DNA of 52,424 nt from Zarea fungicola (GCA_900169235.1 FWCC01000412.1:1-52424); one strand, 5' to 3'. Positions 10,965 to 21,108 are shown, counted from the first letter of the stretch. Notes: a model not told the origin generated them from the sequence alone. Program-made: numbers and translations.

Positions 10965-12737
10965 CTAGAAAACAAGACCCTTAACTTGCTTCACATTCTT
11001 AATATTAATGTCACGCCAGCATGCTACTGCCACAAAACCCACAGCAAAGATGGCTGTAGCACCAATAAGCATAGCGCGCTGCCCATCAGCGTATGCAGCC
11101 TGAATAGCGTTTCGTGTTGGCGACCCTACGGGGTAGCTAAGCTGTACCGTAAGGTCTCCGTATATCTTTCGCCAGTTTTGCAATTCTGACTCGGGCAGGT
11201 ACTGGCGTAGCTTTTTGGGGAAGACACCTTGCCAGATGGAGCCGCTAATAGATTGGCCAATGCCCCCGCCGATGCTGGCTGCCATGGACTGAATGGCAAG
11301 GACAACAGCAATATGCTGGTGCTTGACGACGCTCATAATGGCCACTTGCTCGCAGACACTAAGCGTGCCGCCGCCAAAAGCGACAAAAACTTGAGACATG
11401 ACGATGTAGCCAATGTGAGAATCGGGATTGCGAAATTTGATCATGGTACCAACGCCGAGGACAGTGATGGGTAGGCCAAAGAGGAGGACGGGCAACTTGA
11501 AATTGCCTGTTTTGCGGATTACAAGGCCAACAATAAAAGCAAAAAGGCAAGAGCCTGTGTTGAAGGTCTGTGTAATGTATCCTGTCCTAGTAAGGTCAAG
11601 GTCCATGACAACTTGTAGGAATGAAGAAAAGAAGCTACTCCAGACATAGTAGCTAATAAAGGCCACGGCAGGCAACACGCAAGCACCAATGACAGTGCGA
11701 TCCAGTATCAGTTCATAAGGCAAGAATGTTGTATGCGCAAAATACTTTTCCCAGGCGCCAAAGGCGATGACAAGGAGACCACCAAAGATGAAGAAGCAAA
11801 TGACAATAGGGGAACTCCATTGCTGCGCTTGAAACGACCAGATGTTGAATGGAAGGAGCAAGAGAGATATACCTGTTGATATGAGGATGAGCCCAACAAT
11901 GTCAAACTCGCGGCAGTAGTAAAGGAATAATCCAAGAGGGCGGCCGAAATCGACCCTAGCCCCAGATATAACGCCAAGTGACCTGGCCTTTCGCAAGTTG
12001 AACACGAAAAGGACAAAGAGGGGTAGTGTTACGGCAGGCGTAATAATAGCGAATGAACCAAACGCCCAGCGAAAACCAGGCCCAGAGAAGGTATTGTCTG
12101 AGTTTCTGTGGTAAAAGACATTGGCAAGACGGCCGTTAATCCATGAGGTAATGATGAACGGTGAGTTGGAAAAGGCAAGAGCCAGACCACGATTTTGTAG
12201 CGACGACATATCGGCGAGGGCCACACTCAAAGTATATCCGATACCATTCATCCCGGCCCAATAGAACACTTGCGCGGCAGCGAAAATCTCGATATTGTTT
12301 GTAACTGCCATCATAACCATGCCAAGTGTTGCCAATACTATTGTGAGGAGGAAGCCATGAGGACGACCGAAAACATCGAGGATCTTGGCAAGTGTGAGCT
12401 TAGAAACACCCCCAATAATGGAGCTCATAATTCCCACAGTGGGTGTGAGTGAGTGACTGGCAAACTTAGAGGTAACATAGGCCGTAAGCAAACCTGTTGT
12501 ACCTTCTTGCAGTGAGTCGACAAAGTAAATAATCCAGATGAAGATGTAGGCAGCGATGAGGGATGTTTTCGTCCAGACCCTTACGGTTGCCTCCATTTCC
12601 TGTACGCCAACTTGGGCCTCTCTACAGAGGAACTCGCCATCTGGATCATGCGAGGCATTGTGAATGGACTTGTTGCCTTGCGGCGTCTCAATGGACGACA
12701 AGGCTGCAGAGCCGGCGAGTTGAGGCCTGTCCGACAT
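10965..12737 (-). CDS. Siderophore-iron transporter, MFS (Sit1/MirB type)
   Basis: Uninterrupted frame of 590 aa from the ATG at 12737, the first ATG in frame. An N-terminal hydrophilic tail of about 70 residues is followed by about 14 hydrophobic segments. The first is IAAYIFIWIIYFVDSLQEGT. Next comes LTLAKILDVFGRPHG, the loop 2-3 motif of MFS proteins in the form seen in the siderophore transporter family. These plasma-membrane or endosomal proton symporters import ferric siderophores under iron starvation. Length and layout match Sit1/Arn/MirB proteins; substrate specificity (hydroxamate type) cannot be read. A perfect SreA-type element lies about 570 bp upstream, with two weaker ones nearer, supporting iron repression. 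Confidence 0.88.
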   Translation of the reverse strand: MSDRPQLAGSAALSSIETPQGNKSIHNASHDPDGEFLCREAQVGVQEMEATVRVWTKTSLIAAYIFIWIIYFVDSLQEGTTGLLTAYVTSKFASHSLTPTVGIMSSIIGGVSKLTLAKILDVFGRPHGFLLTIVLATLGMVMMAVTNNIEIFAAAQVFYWAGMNGIGYTLSVALADMSSLQNRGLALAFSNSPFIITSWINGRLANVFYHRNSDNTFSGPGFRWAFGSFAIITPAVTLPLFVLFVFNLRKARSLGVISGARVDFGRPLGLFLYYCREFDIVGLILISTGISLLLLPFNIWSFQAQQWSSPIVICFFIFGGLLVIAFGAWEKYFAHTTFLPYELILDRTVIGACVLPAVAFISYYVWSSFFSSFLQVVMDLDLTRTGYITQTFNTGSCLFAFIVGLVIRKTGNFKLPVLLFGLPITVLGVGTMIKFRNPDSHIGYIVMSQVFVAFGGGTLSVCEQVAIMSVVKHQHIAVVLAIQSMAASIGGGIGQSISGSIWQGVFPKKLRQYLPESELQNWRKIYGDLTVQLSYPVGSPTRNAIQAAYADGQRAMLIGATAIFAVGFVAVACWRDINIKNVKQVKGLVF

Positions 12738-13002
12738 GCTGCTGTTGGTCAATGTCTGGTCTTGGGTAGAAATTTAGCATCAAATAACAACAGGGTTACT
12801 GGTTTCTTCGTAGTCGTAACGAAGCCTGGATAGTGTCAAATTTTCGCCGAACCCGGTCAATCTGTTGCAGCTAAAGTCGTTGTAACGTGTAGGAAAATTT
12901 GGTCATGAAGATTCTGAACAAGAAACAATGATGAGACCAGCTGTTTCAGCGTTTTATAATGAAATACCCTTTTAAACTTTTGTGGAGTATTTCAAGTTGA
13001 AT

Positions 13003-13011
13003 TTATCAGTT
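13003..13011 (-). promoter_or_regulatory. GATA-type element, 8 of 9 match to the siderophore-repressor site
   Basis: Minus strand reads AACTGATAA against the ATCWGATAA consensus, about 270 bp upstream of the transporter ATG. A further TGATAAGATCA lies at 13052-13062 on the plus strand. Confidence 0.4.
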
Positions 13012-13308
13012 ACAGTACTAGTTTGGGCACAAAAATGAAAAGCAGAAAGATTGATAAGATCAATCCATCTTTTGCAGCTTCCTCGTATCAGGATAGCCTA
13101 TAGTTTCCACAAGAAATGTCTTGTCAGTTGTAGGACCCATTTTCATTTTTTCTTTTTGATCGAATTCAATATAAACCGTCTCTGTATGCTGTACTACTGA
13201 AAGCGAGACTCATCGAAAGAGGGGCGTAGCTGAGCAACAAAGGCCAGAATCCAATCATGATCCAGTCTGTTGGTTAGCCTCCCTGCTAAAAAACCGCGCA
13301 AGAAAATT

Positions 13309-13317
13309 TTATCAGAT
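13309..13317 (-). promoter_or_regulatory. Siderophore-repressor (SreA-type GATA factor) binding element
   Basis: Minus strand reads ATCTGATAA, an exact match to the ATCWGATAA consensus known for SreA/Urbs1-type GATA repressors. It lies about 572 bp upstream of the siderophore transporter start. The match is seen directly; control by it is inference. Confidence 0.5.
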
Positions 13318-13640
13318 CATACTTACCGCCCAGTGGGGTATAAAACGACCAGGCTTGTGGGAAAAGCTTTTATTAGGAAGCCACAACTGACGTCAACAGA
13401 GCTTGAAAAGGTGTAATAGGACTCTGATTTAGGCTGGACCCAAATAGAAAATCGAATTAGAAACTTTTTCGCGCCGTCACAATGTAATTAAAGATTCCGG
13501 TGGATACTCCAAAGAACCTGTTAAAGCCATAGATGACTTCGGCAATGCTGCTAACGGTAGGGCCAACACGGCACTACGCTACTCCGACAAACTCGGGCAC
13601 TACGGACGCGGCGGACGCGTTTGCCGGTGCCGTAGCGGGG

Positions 13641-13684
13641 CCGTCTCACTCCTTAATATGGCTAGATTTCTGTCATCCACAGGC
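13641..13684 (-). pseudogene. Relic copy C of the unknown coding element
   Basis: Minus strand reads VDDRNLAILRSET, matching MDENNLALFRSRT at 8.1 kb and KDDNNLAILRGVA at 17.8 kb. Homology fades after about 13 residues, into a GC-rich segment with CTACGGACGC words. Confidence 0.4.
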
Positions 13685-14180
13685 TTTATGTTATACCAAG
13701 TATTGATCCCTTTACCTCTTTGGACTTGGTCTTTGACTACTGGGTACAATCCCGTGTGTATTATTTCAGTTTACAAAGTTCTTAGGAGAATACCTGTGAA
13801 TACTGAGAAGCGGTGTGAGTGAGCGGTCGAGCAGAATAACGACCCAATTCCACGGTGGCCAGGTGAAGTCAGTGCGGGGCTGAACATTTTAAGGCTGTGA
13901 AACCGGATAATTCGACCATGATAAATAAATACAAAGAAAGTTGAAAGCCGAAGGCCAACAAAGTTACAGACTAGGCCGCGAGTGGCTTTATCTTCGGCTT
14001 CGTTGGAGGAGTCATGACTCGCTAACTCATACTGTACTACCACATTTTCTCGCTACAAACTGGCTTGCATACCCAAACTTGGAATCCTCACTCGGCATTC
14101 AGAGACGTGAAGCAGTTAATAGGCGTGCCTGCCAACAAACGGGATTGCATTGTTGTAATGCCGCTTTTAGGAACCCTATA

Positions 14181-14822
14181 TTATTGGCATTTTCTTCTAT
14201 TCGTATGTGGAAAAACTGCTCTTTCAGGAAGGCAAAGCGCGGAGTTGGATTGATGGTGCGTAAAATCAAAGCCTGGGTTGATGCACCATCCAATATTCCT
14301 GGACTCTTTGCCAAAAGACTCAAAGTCGTCGTCTTGAGCGGTGGCGAACATTGTGTGATTATTGGGCAAATCGATACCGGAAACAAATATGTTATAGAGT
14401 GTAGAGTCGTTATCGCGCTTCTTATTCAAGAGCTTGTCCGCTGCTTTCGCGAATTTGAGGGCGTTTGCTGCGGCTTCGGTGCCGGAGAAGGAGAAGACAG
14501 CATCAACGGTCCAGCAGACAAGGCCACGCTGTCCAAACTCCGGAACCCACGAAGCATCTGTGGCCCTGAGGCCAATTGGACGTAACTGGTCAACAATAGA
14601 GGCTGCCCAGGCCCCTGCAATTAGATCTCCGTGTCCTTCAAAAGCCTGTCCCAAAATATTTGACGCCGCAATGCCTCCAACTACAGCACCAATAGTACCA
14701 ACAGTAGTAACTCGGGCACGATCTTCCAGTACCGCGATGCTAGTGTCTTCCTTGACAAATGGTGAGCTTTGCACGGTGCCTAAAATGGCAGTAAAAGCTG
14801 CGAACATCGCGTGCCACCGCAT
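14181..14822 (-). CDS. Putative secreted protein of unknown family
   Basis: Single frame of 213 aa from the ATG at 14822. The first ~20 residues (MRWHAMFAAFTAILGTVQSS) look like a signal peptide. A small-residue-rich, hydrophobic stretch follows (VGTIGAVVGGIAASNILGQA), then an Ala-rich helical segment (EAAANALKFAKAADKLL). Four cysteines lie in the second half. I do not recognise a domain. The Gly/Ala-rich hydrophobic segment could be membrane-active or could insert as a helix, so a secreted membrane-associated protein is possible. No intron was needed. Confidence 0.6.
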   Translation of the reverse strand: MRWHAMFAAFTAILGTVQSSPFVKEDTSIAVLEDRARVTTVGTIGAVVGGIAASNILGQAFEGHGDLIAGAWAASIVDQLRPIGLRATDASWVPEFGQRGLVCWTVDAVFSFSGTEAAANALKFAKAADKLLNKKRDNDSTLYNIFVSGIDLPNNHTMFATAQDDDFESFGKESRNIGWCINPGFDFTHHQSNSALCLPERAVFPHTNRRKCQ

Positions 14823-15986
14823 TTTTGCTTCTAAATCTATGAATCGATGGTGTTGGCTCTATTTGATATAACTGACCGAGCCTTGCATTCCGTAGCAGGA
14901 CCTAAATGAGGAGGTTAGCGAATTCTGTCGCTACAACAGTCCTTTGCGAAGGTGCACGTGATTATTGATGCAGTTTGGGATGATATTTTCATGGACTTCT
15001 TATAATTTTACTAGTAGGCCGCCTAGCTTTATACTTGGGACAATAACTGGCTTATGTGAGAAACTAATCTGAATCGCGGGGCCTGTTTCATTTTCTTCGA
15101 TTTTCGAGGACGATTCGGATGTTGCAACTGCTACGGACGCTACGGATGCGCTACGGACGCTATGCATATTCGGCTTGCCCGTGTGCTTGGCATTACAAAT
15201 ACAACATAACCAGCTAATTGTTGCGGCACTTAGGGTATTAACATCTATCGTAAGTTGTCTGGCTGCCACCTCCCAGGGCTAACTGAATACCGACTTTGTC
15301 AAAATTAACTACGAAATATAACAGAAAAACATCAGTATGACTTCCGTTGCACCCGAGACGGGATTTATTGAAGCTTCAGATGGCGTGCGCTCAAGTTACT
15401 CAGGCACCGGTCCTGCGCAACTCGTCGAGAACGGAGGATTTAGGTAGGAATGTAACAATTTTATTAGGATTAAACAGTAAAATGAAAAGAATGAAAAAAA
15501 AACGCACCAATCTTGGAAGAGAGAGTGGTAGCGCACAACGAGACTGTTGCGCACCTTACAACTGCCAAGATATCAGCGAGAGTTGGTTGGTTACCCTCTA
15601 CTGCCTACTATTTACAGATACCAGTTTAAGTTTAGGATATTATACAGCTAGCTCAGTATACTTAGCCTTGAGGTGGTATAGGATAACAGGTTGTGGTATT
15701 GTTTTGCTTATCTAAATATGACGAGGAGGTTTCAAAATCGAGCTGCACCTACAATCCAAAGGTTTTTTTTTTTTCATTGAACCGACAACCGTTGAAACCA
15801 TCACTCGAACGAACTTGTTGGTAAAATGAGCAAGCCTTGGAGAAGTGATTAATTTGTCAAGAGGTGGAGAGTATCGAATATCAACCGAGAATGCGTGATG
15901 TACAACAGGCTACCGCAACACCCCTTCTCCGCAACTCATGCCCTGACCAATTCTTGTCCAAATTAACCGCCTAAAACGTGGCAGTC
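14823..15986. other. Gene-poor spacer with short CTACGGACGC repeat
   Basis: Around 15131-15162 the words CTACGGACGC and CTACGGATGCG follow one another. Similar words occur near 13600. A 36-codon ATG frame at 15337-15447 is too short to support. Nothing else is seen. Confidence 0.45.
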
Positions 15987-16610
15987 TTAAGGGGAGTCGC
16001 TACATTTGCTCCCACAGCCATAATTCAAAGTTTTAGTGGGTGCAATATGCTCAAAATCCTGCATCCAAGCTGTGTAATCCTGCCTTTTATCGTGGCACCG
16101 TCTTCGTGCGTATCCAGACTGGACAAGAAGCTGCTGTTGGGCCCATACGATATGGCACCGCTTATCGGTCCAGGTGCAGAATGTAGTATCTGTTGCAGAG
16201 TTGCAGTTCTGGACATCATATCCAGCGCTAATACCAAATTTAAAAATATCAGCCTCTACACCAGCGCTAATGGAGATGGACCACGTCTGGCAATGCTGAG
16301 TTCCTGACATTTTGGCAACCTGGCATGCGCTGGTTCCAGTACAGTAAACCTTGCCCGAGGCCGGATACCAAGCGCCATAACGTGTTCTCTGTGATACCAC
16401 GAAGTAGTCGGTCCAACACTTGACGCCAGATGCATACTGGTGGTTACTATCGGAACCAATATAGGTACCTTGTCCATCACTGTATGTACGTTTGGTAATG
16501 TTGAGTTGCTCAGCAGGCTCAGCAAACTCAACCGTGCCCAGTGTAGGCTCAACTGCGCTCACCAGTTTGAGCGCCACCGTCAGGAGCGTCAAGATTCGAA
16601 AAACAGCCAT
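15987..16610 (-). CDS. Secreted cysteine-rich protein of unknown family
   Basis: Frame of 207 aa from the ATG at 16610, the first ATG in frame. The signal peptide is MAVFRILTLLTVALKLVSA, followed by a propeptide-like segment ending in a KR (ITKR). The mature part is rich in aromatic residues and cysteine: a CWTDYF start, YCTGTSACQ, a CQTWSISISAGV beta-like stretch, NCNSATDTTFCTW, a DKRCHIVW segment, and a YGCGSKC end. About ten cysteines suggest a disulfide-bonded extracellular fold. The KR suggests Kex2-type processing. Function unknown; an effector or antimicrobial-type protein is possible. A TATATATAT element lies about 145 bp upstream. Confidence 0.72.
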   Translation of the reverse strand: MAVFRILTLLTVALKLVSAVEPTLGTVEFAEPAEQLNITKRTYSDGQGTYIGSDSNHQYASGVKCWTDYFVVSQRTRYGAWYPASGKVYCTGTSACQVAKMSGTQHCQTWSISISAGVEADIFKFGISAGYDVQNCNSATDTTFCTWTDKRCHIVWAQQQLLVQSGYARRRCHDKRQDYTAWMQDFEHIAPTKTLNYGCGSKCSDSP

Positions 16611-16752
16611 GATGGACACCCTCTAGCTCAGGCAAATAGGTGTTGATTTGTTCAAAGATCTGACGTCTTAGGCTCTAGGTGAAGGGTTTTAATGTAGATT
16701 GTTTGATGTGGACTGAGTAATAGCCATGGGCTATGAAAGGGTCACCACCCCG

Positions 16753-16761
16753 TATATATAT
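16753..16761 (-). promoter_or_regulatory. TATA element of the secreted cysteine-rich gene
   Basis: Alternating TATATATAT 143-151 bases upstream of the ATG at 16610. Confidence 0.4.
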
Positions 16762-18055
16762 GCAGTTTCTATTTCAGCGAATGTCGTGATAGAATGTTGC
16801 TGCAGATGTCCCGGCTCACCTTGAAAACAAACGGCGGTATTATCGCAAAATTGGAGCACGGCGGGACTCTCGCCTCAGCACTACGGCGCTGGCCCAGCAG
16901 GGCTCATGGGGTAGCTAGCTATAGTCCATCTCCAACGCGCCTCTTCTTTTGTTATCTACAGTTAGCTGGTGCGCAGATCTCACGGTTTGATTAAAACAAA
17001 TCTTATTTTCCAGACATGTAGCCAATACAGCTCTGCGCTGCAAAAGTGTCAGTGCCAAAGGAAGTGCCTTATATGCATTGCCACCAATCACTATAAACCG
17101 GTGTTGCTTGGACCAAGTCCCTACTTTAGCGTCAAATCAACTGAGCAGCCGAGAACTATAATATATTGCGTCCCAATTTTGGTCAAGATGAAGTATATTC
17201 AGCAAATTTCTATGATGAGGTTGGGAAGACTGGAATAGACTTGTTTGCTCCCGCAATGCTCCACACGGCTTTTACGACCACATCAGTTCTGGGTAACAAC
17301 CAGCTCAGTCCCATCTCACATTGTATTGTAGCTAAGACTGTCCATCCTTTCATTGGTCCCCGTCCATGGTGAATGAACAGCGCACCAGGCCTAACCCATC
17401 GTCCAGCCCTGTGGATGTAGGCTTGGAACTCTAAAATGCATATAACCAGGTTGATGTATACCACGACCTTGACAGTTTTCTAACCTATTTCAGAACCTGT
17501 AAATCCAACATCAACCATTACATGAACGATTGATAGAGCGCAGGTCGACACTCGCTCAGCACGTTCTCTCTTTCACTTCGGTCGACGTTTGGGTAGGCAA
17601 GCGTTACAATCCCACAATCATACCCTCACGTGGGGTCCTGGACTTTCTAGGAAATGGACGCCGGCGCATCGCCAAATTCAACCGTTGGCCGGAACTTGCC
17701 CGGCACACTGGCAGCGTCGTGTGTCGCGGGGACCTCGCTACATTGGCAATTATGAGCATAAAGCAGCTAGAGTCCTTCATTAGTGAATGCCACCAATTCT
17801 AGCGCTACACCTCTGAGTATGGCTAGATTGTTGTCATCCTTGCTGTGTGTCTCCGCCGCGATCTGGGGCACGTAGAGCTAAAACTGGATGTCGAGTATTT
17901 AGTGAGGTGGATGCCGATTGTTGGGCAGGATGTATTTAATACAAGTAATGGAGAACGCCGCAAAGGAACGAGACTGCTTCATCATTCTTACTTTCATTCA
18001 AATCCCCTCCCGAAAATAACATATCTCTTGGACCCTTTCGCTCAACAGAGACAAG
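16762..18055. other. Gene-poor spacer
   Basis: Apart from the relic at 17762-17839 I see no supported gene. The frames at 17166-17372 and 17530-17802 have no recognisable features. Confidence 0.45.
17762..17839 (-). pseudogene. Relic copy B of the unknown coding element
   Basis: Minus strand reads KDDNNLAILRGVALELVAFT, then NEGL and a stop. It aligns without gaps to copy A at 8.1 kb over about 25 codons. The DNA similarity continues weakly to about 17875. Where copy A has an ATG this copy has AAG, so neither is clearly an intact gene. Confidence 0.5.
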
Positions 18056-18394
18056 ATGAAGCTTACGTCCAGTCTCATCACTATCGGAGTTCTTTTGATG
18101 CCCGTAACACTTGCAGCAAAACCTGGAAAATGCGCTACTGGTGGTGGCGAATCTGGTGCAGGGCGCTGTTTCGCAGTCGATTTTAATGGAACACCGACGA
18201 CTACGCACACAAGCTGCCCTGTAAGTGGTCACTTTGTTTCTCCTTTCGTCATTTTTCCTCTGTTTCATACTAACAAAATACTCACTACTCAACGTGACTG
18301 ACGCTTATACACTTTATAGAGAAACAACCCGTGCAAGAGAAACAACAATGCTTGCAATTTCGACACTTTGAATGGCCAGACTACATGCTCTTAG
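18056..18394 (+). CDS. Small secreted cysteine-rich protein (79 aa)
   Basis: Two exons, 18056-18220 and 18320-18394, with a 99-bp GTAAGT..TAG intron, in phase. The signal peptide is MKLTSSLITIGVLLMPVTLA. The mature part of about 59 residues has six cysteines (GKCATG, GRCFAV, TSCP, NPCK, NACN, TTCS) and ends one residue after the last. Size and cysteine density fit an effector- or defensin-like secreted peptide with three disulfides. I do not recognise the family. Without splicing the frame runs into a different, cysteine-poor tail, which supports the intron. Confidence 0.72.
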
Positions 18395-18640
18395 TTTGAA
18401 TCAGCACAGCTTGGACTGCAGCGGGACAACCGTGTGGTTGTTCCCTGTGGCAAGCTTGTAGCTCGTGATTACGTGTAAACAAGGGTTTGGAAGGATTAAT
18501 ATATCGGCATTGAGGTTAGCTAACTCTCAAAGAAATGGTATAAATTATATTTCCATGTAAATATAAATGCCTTTTTGGTATTGAGGATATTGCAGTCATC
18601 AGCTGAATATACTCTTATGGTGACAATCGCATCTTTACAG

Positions 18641-20141
18641 TCACAACTTGGACTTCTTTATCGCCCCTGAAGTTAAAGGCACATTTTTAAGAGCGCTCTT
18701 CCCACTCGAGCCCTCCATGAGTTTATTCACTGGCTTGTCAGTTACATTCGGCAGCCTCCAACGCCAAGCTCTCCCCTCCACTGATTCTAGCCCTCTGCCT
18801 TCGATGATGTCCACCACCAAGCGTCCGATATTGGGTAGGTACTTGAATGCATGCCCGCTGCCAGCTGTCGCAACCATAAGCCCCAACTTTTCTGGGACAT
18901 GATCAATGATGAAATGGTTGTCAAATGAATCAGTATACCAGCAGAGCCTTGTCATGGTAATATCAACGCCGGCGAGCTCTGGTAAATACTCATCGATGAA
19001 TCTACGGATCACCTTTACAGCCTGGGCAGGTATCTTGTTCAGCTGTTCCTCTTTCGTCCATCGGGTGATAGGCACACTGCGCTCAAGACCGTCTGTTTGG
19101 AGTCGTGGGTTGGTATACTTGGTGCCCCTGTACCCAATCTTCATATCACCGTGCTCGTCGACAGGAAACCCATACAGTCCGGCCTCAGCTCCATCTGTGA
19201 TTTTGAACGACCAAGCCGGGAAGATAGATGGCGAGAAGCGTGCGCGAAGATGCTCTGGGATCTTGAAAATGGTTACGGATCCAGCCGTGGCCTCGGCGAG
19301 CCCGTCCAGGGAGGGAACCATGCTCGGCGTCCATCCACCGCACGCAAAAATGGTCAGCGCGGCTCGGTGTGTCGTCCCATCGGCAGTACGGACGCCGAGA
19401 ACTCTGGATGTAGCATCATCTTCGACCATGGAAAGAACATGTCCAGCAGCTGGGACCAATATGCACCGGACTCCTAGACGCTGGGATTTGTGCAGGGCGA
19501 AGCGACAAGCCTTGTCTGCAAATGCGACTCCTCCAGTCGTGTCCAGCACTCCAAGAACAGCCTTTCCGAACGGTTGCATGTTTGGCCCGAACCCTTTCTT
19601 GGCAGCCAATTGCAGGTGGCGGCTATTGTTGTTGATGAGCTGCGTATCGCGGTACCCAGCCTTTTCCATGCTTCTTATCGTTGCTTTCTCCTGTTCGGAG
19701 AGGTCGTCCATGTCGGTGCACGAGAGGTCGCCGCTATTGATCCAGAGGTCATCCTGTGAGGTCATGCCTGGAGGTACTGCTTCGCCGCCGCTTCGGAGCT
19801 CCTGGGTCCATGTGTTCCAGGCATCGATTGCCTCCAGGCTGAGCGTCTGATAGATTTTCTGCGAGCCATACGCCGATCGGATGATCTTGTTGATATCTTG
19901 ATTGCAATTGGCTATCAGAAGATGTCACAACATAAGGGAGGAAGAGGAACTGACCAGCTGAAGCTGCATCACAGCCGTTGGCGTATGAATAGAGCGTCTT
20001 TTCGTACGGCTGCTTGTCCAGGAGGGTCACATTGGCGTACCCACGTTCGGCCAAATGTATGGCAGTACTGAGGCCGAATATTCCGGCTCCAATGACCAAT
20101 ATCGAGTCTGCCTTTGACGGAACGTGAGGTTTTGCCGACAT
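18641..20141 (-). CDS. Peroxisomal FAD-dependent oxidase (fructosyl-amino-acid/sarcosine oxidase family)
   Basis: Two exons on the minus strand, 20141-19955 and 19911-18641, with a short 43-bp GTCAGT..TAG intron. They join in phase to give 485 aa. The N-terminal Rossmann fingerprint is VIGAGIFGLSTAIHLAERGY (GxGxxG at residues 18-23), followed by LLDK, whose Asp42 should bind the FAD ribose. The C-terminal half has LCWYTDSFDNHFIIDHVP, where Cys386 matches the cysteine that binds FAD covalently in this family. It is followed by the GSGHAFKYLPNIG motif. The protein ends in SKL, a peroxisomal import signal. Family members oxidise fructosyl amino acids (amadoriases), sarcosine, pipecolate or other N-substituted amino acids and release H2O2. 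The SASA-x-DINKIIR-like entry to exon 2 favours an amadoriase-type enzyme, but the substrate is not certain. It is divergently transcribed from the MFS gene. Confidence 0.88.
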
Positions 20142-20488
20142 GATGGGAAGCTGAACGGCTTTTACAATAAAATAGCAGCCTCGAATGTTGCGCGGAAGGC
20201 ATAGGTCACAGAAACGAGCTTCAGACAGCACAGTGGGAGTCAACTTTTCGCTTATAAAGTATAAAGCCCATTATAATGCCGTTATCGGCGTTTGGAGATA
20301 TAACTGATCACATAAAATGTCGCGTTTCTATCTTGTTGGCGGCGCATCGGTGACCCTCAAGGCTAGGCCAAATACGCATCATCACGACCAAATGCCCCGC
20401 AAGAAATTCAGCTGTTGAAACGCCTAGACATTGAAGACCACAACTGCCGAGCTCATGACGGACTTTTTCAATGCTTTTTACTTTCTTT

Positions 20489-20663
20489 CCGGCCGGTTTA
20501 CTTGTTCCGGAAGCTGATAAGGGAGCTGGGAGGCATGGTGGATTACCGGAAGTTACCCCGGCAAGTACCGTTGAACCAATGCGGTGGCTGAAATTCTATT
20601 GGTCCATCTTCTCGACGTGGATTTGTAGCAACCAATAACAATTAAACACCGGCATCTCCCGGT
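20489..20663. promoter_or_regulatory. Cluster of CCGG inverted repeats in the shared oxidase/MFS promoter
   Basis: Within the 968-bp divergent promoter lie CCGGCCGG (20489-20496), TTCCGGAA (20505-20512), CGG-N8-CCG (20547-20560) and ACCGG-N6-CCGGT (20648-20663). Zn2Cys6 dimers bind paired CGG triplets, and a gene for such a protein lies 2.5 kb downstream. The repeats are seen; their use as its operator is inference. Confidence 0.4.
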
Positions 20664-21108
20664 GGCGCCTGTGTGGTGCCGTGAAGTTTGCCAAATAGCA
20701 AGCTTTAGACTTGTAATTTGGCAAAATGAGCAGTCGAACGTCTGGGCATCTCCCGCTATCGAATGAAAAGCCACGCCTTCTGGGCACTTGGAACGTCAGC
20801 TACAACCATACCCGAATGCATTACCCCGCGTTTCTGGGGAAGTCTTGGAACCCTGCTCAGGTGTTGCGGCAGTTGTTCGACGCATCATATTCGCAGCCGC
20901 CTATGTAAAAATCGTGTGTTATCAGCCGTCGTGGCTGACCTCCAAGATAACCTCGTCATCTGCCGGATCTGGTGCGCATGCAAGTATATAATGGCACATG
21001 ACTGCTCCAGCCCGACTTTCTCTGTTGCAAAAAAGAAACAAACATTTCGTCTGTTTTGGCGTCAAGGTCACAGGATACTGCGGTACAGACACCAGCATCA
21101 AAGCTACA

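Larger units (their letters stand above)
12738..14180. other. Promoter side of the transporter gene and gene-poor spacer
   Basis: Contains the GATA-type elements, the relic at 13641-13684 and otherwise no gene that I can support. The short frames lack codon continuity or recognisable motifs. Confidence 0.5.

Noticed and set aside
15337..15447. 36-codon ATG frame (MTSVAPETGF...)
   Set aside because: Too short, no signal peptide and no convincing intron to extend it.
17975..18010. TTCAAATCCC resembling a tRNA T-loop
   Set aside because: No matching acceptor, D or anticodon stems around it; I found no tRNA, rRNA or CRISPR array in the window.
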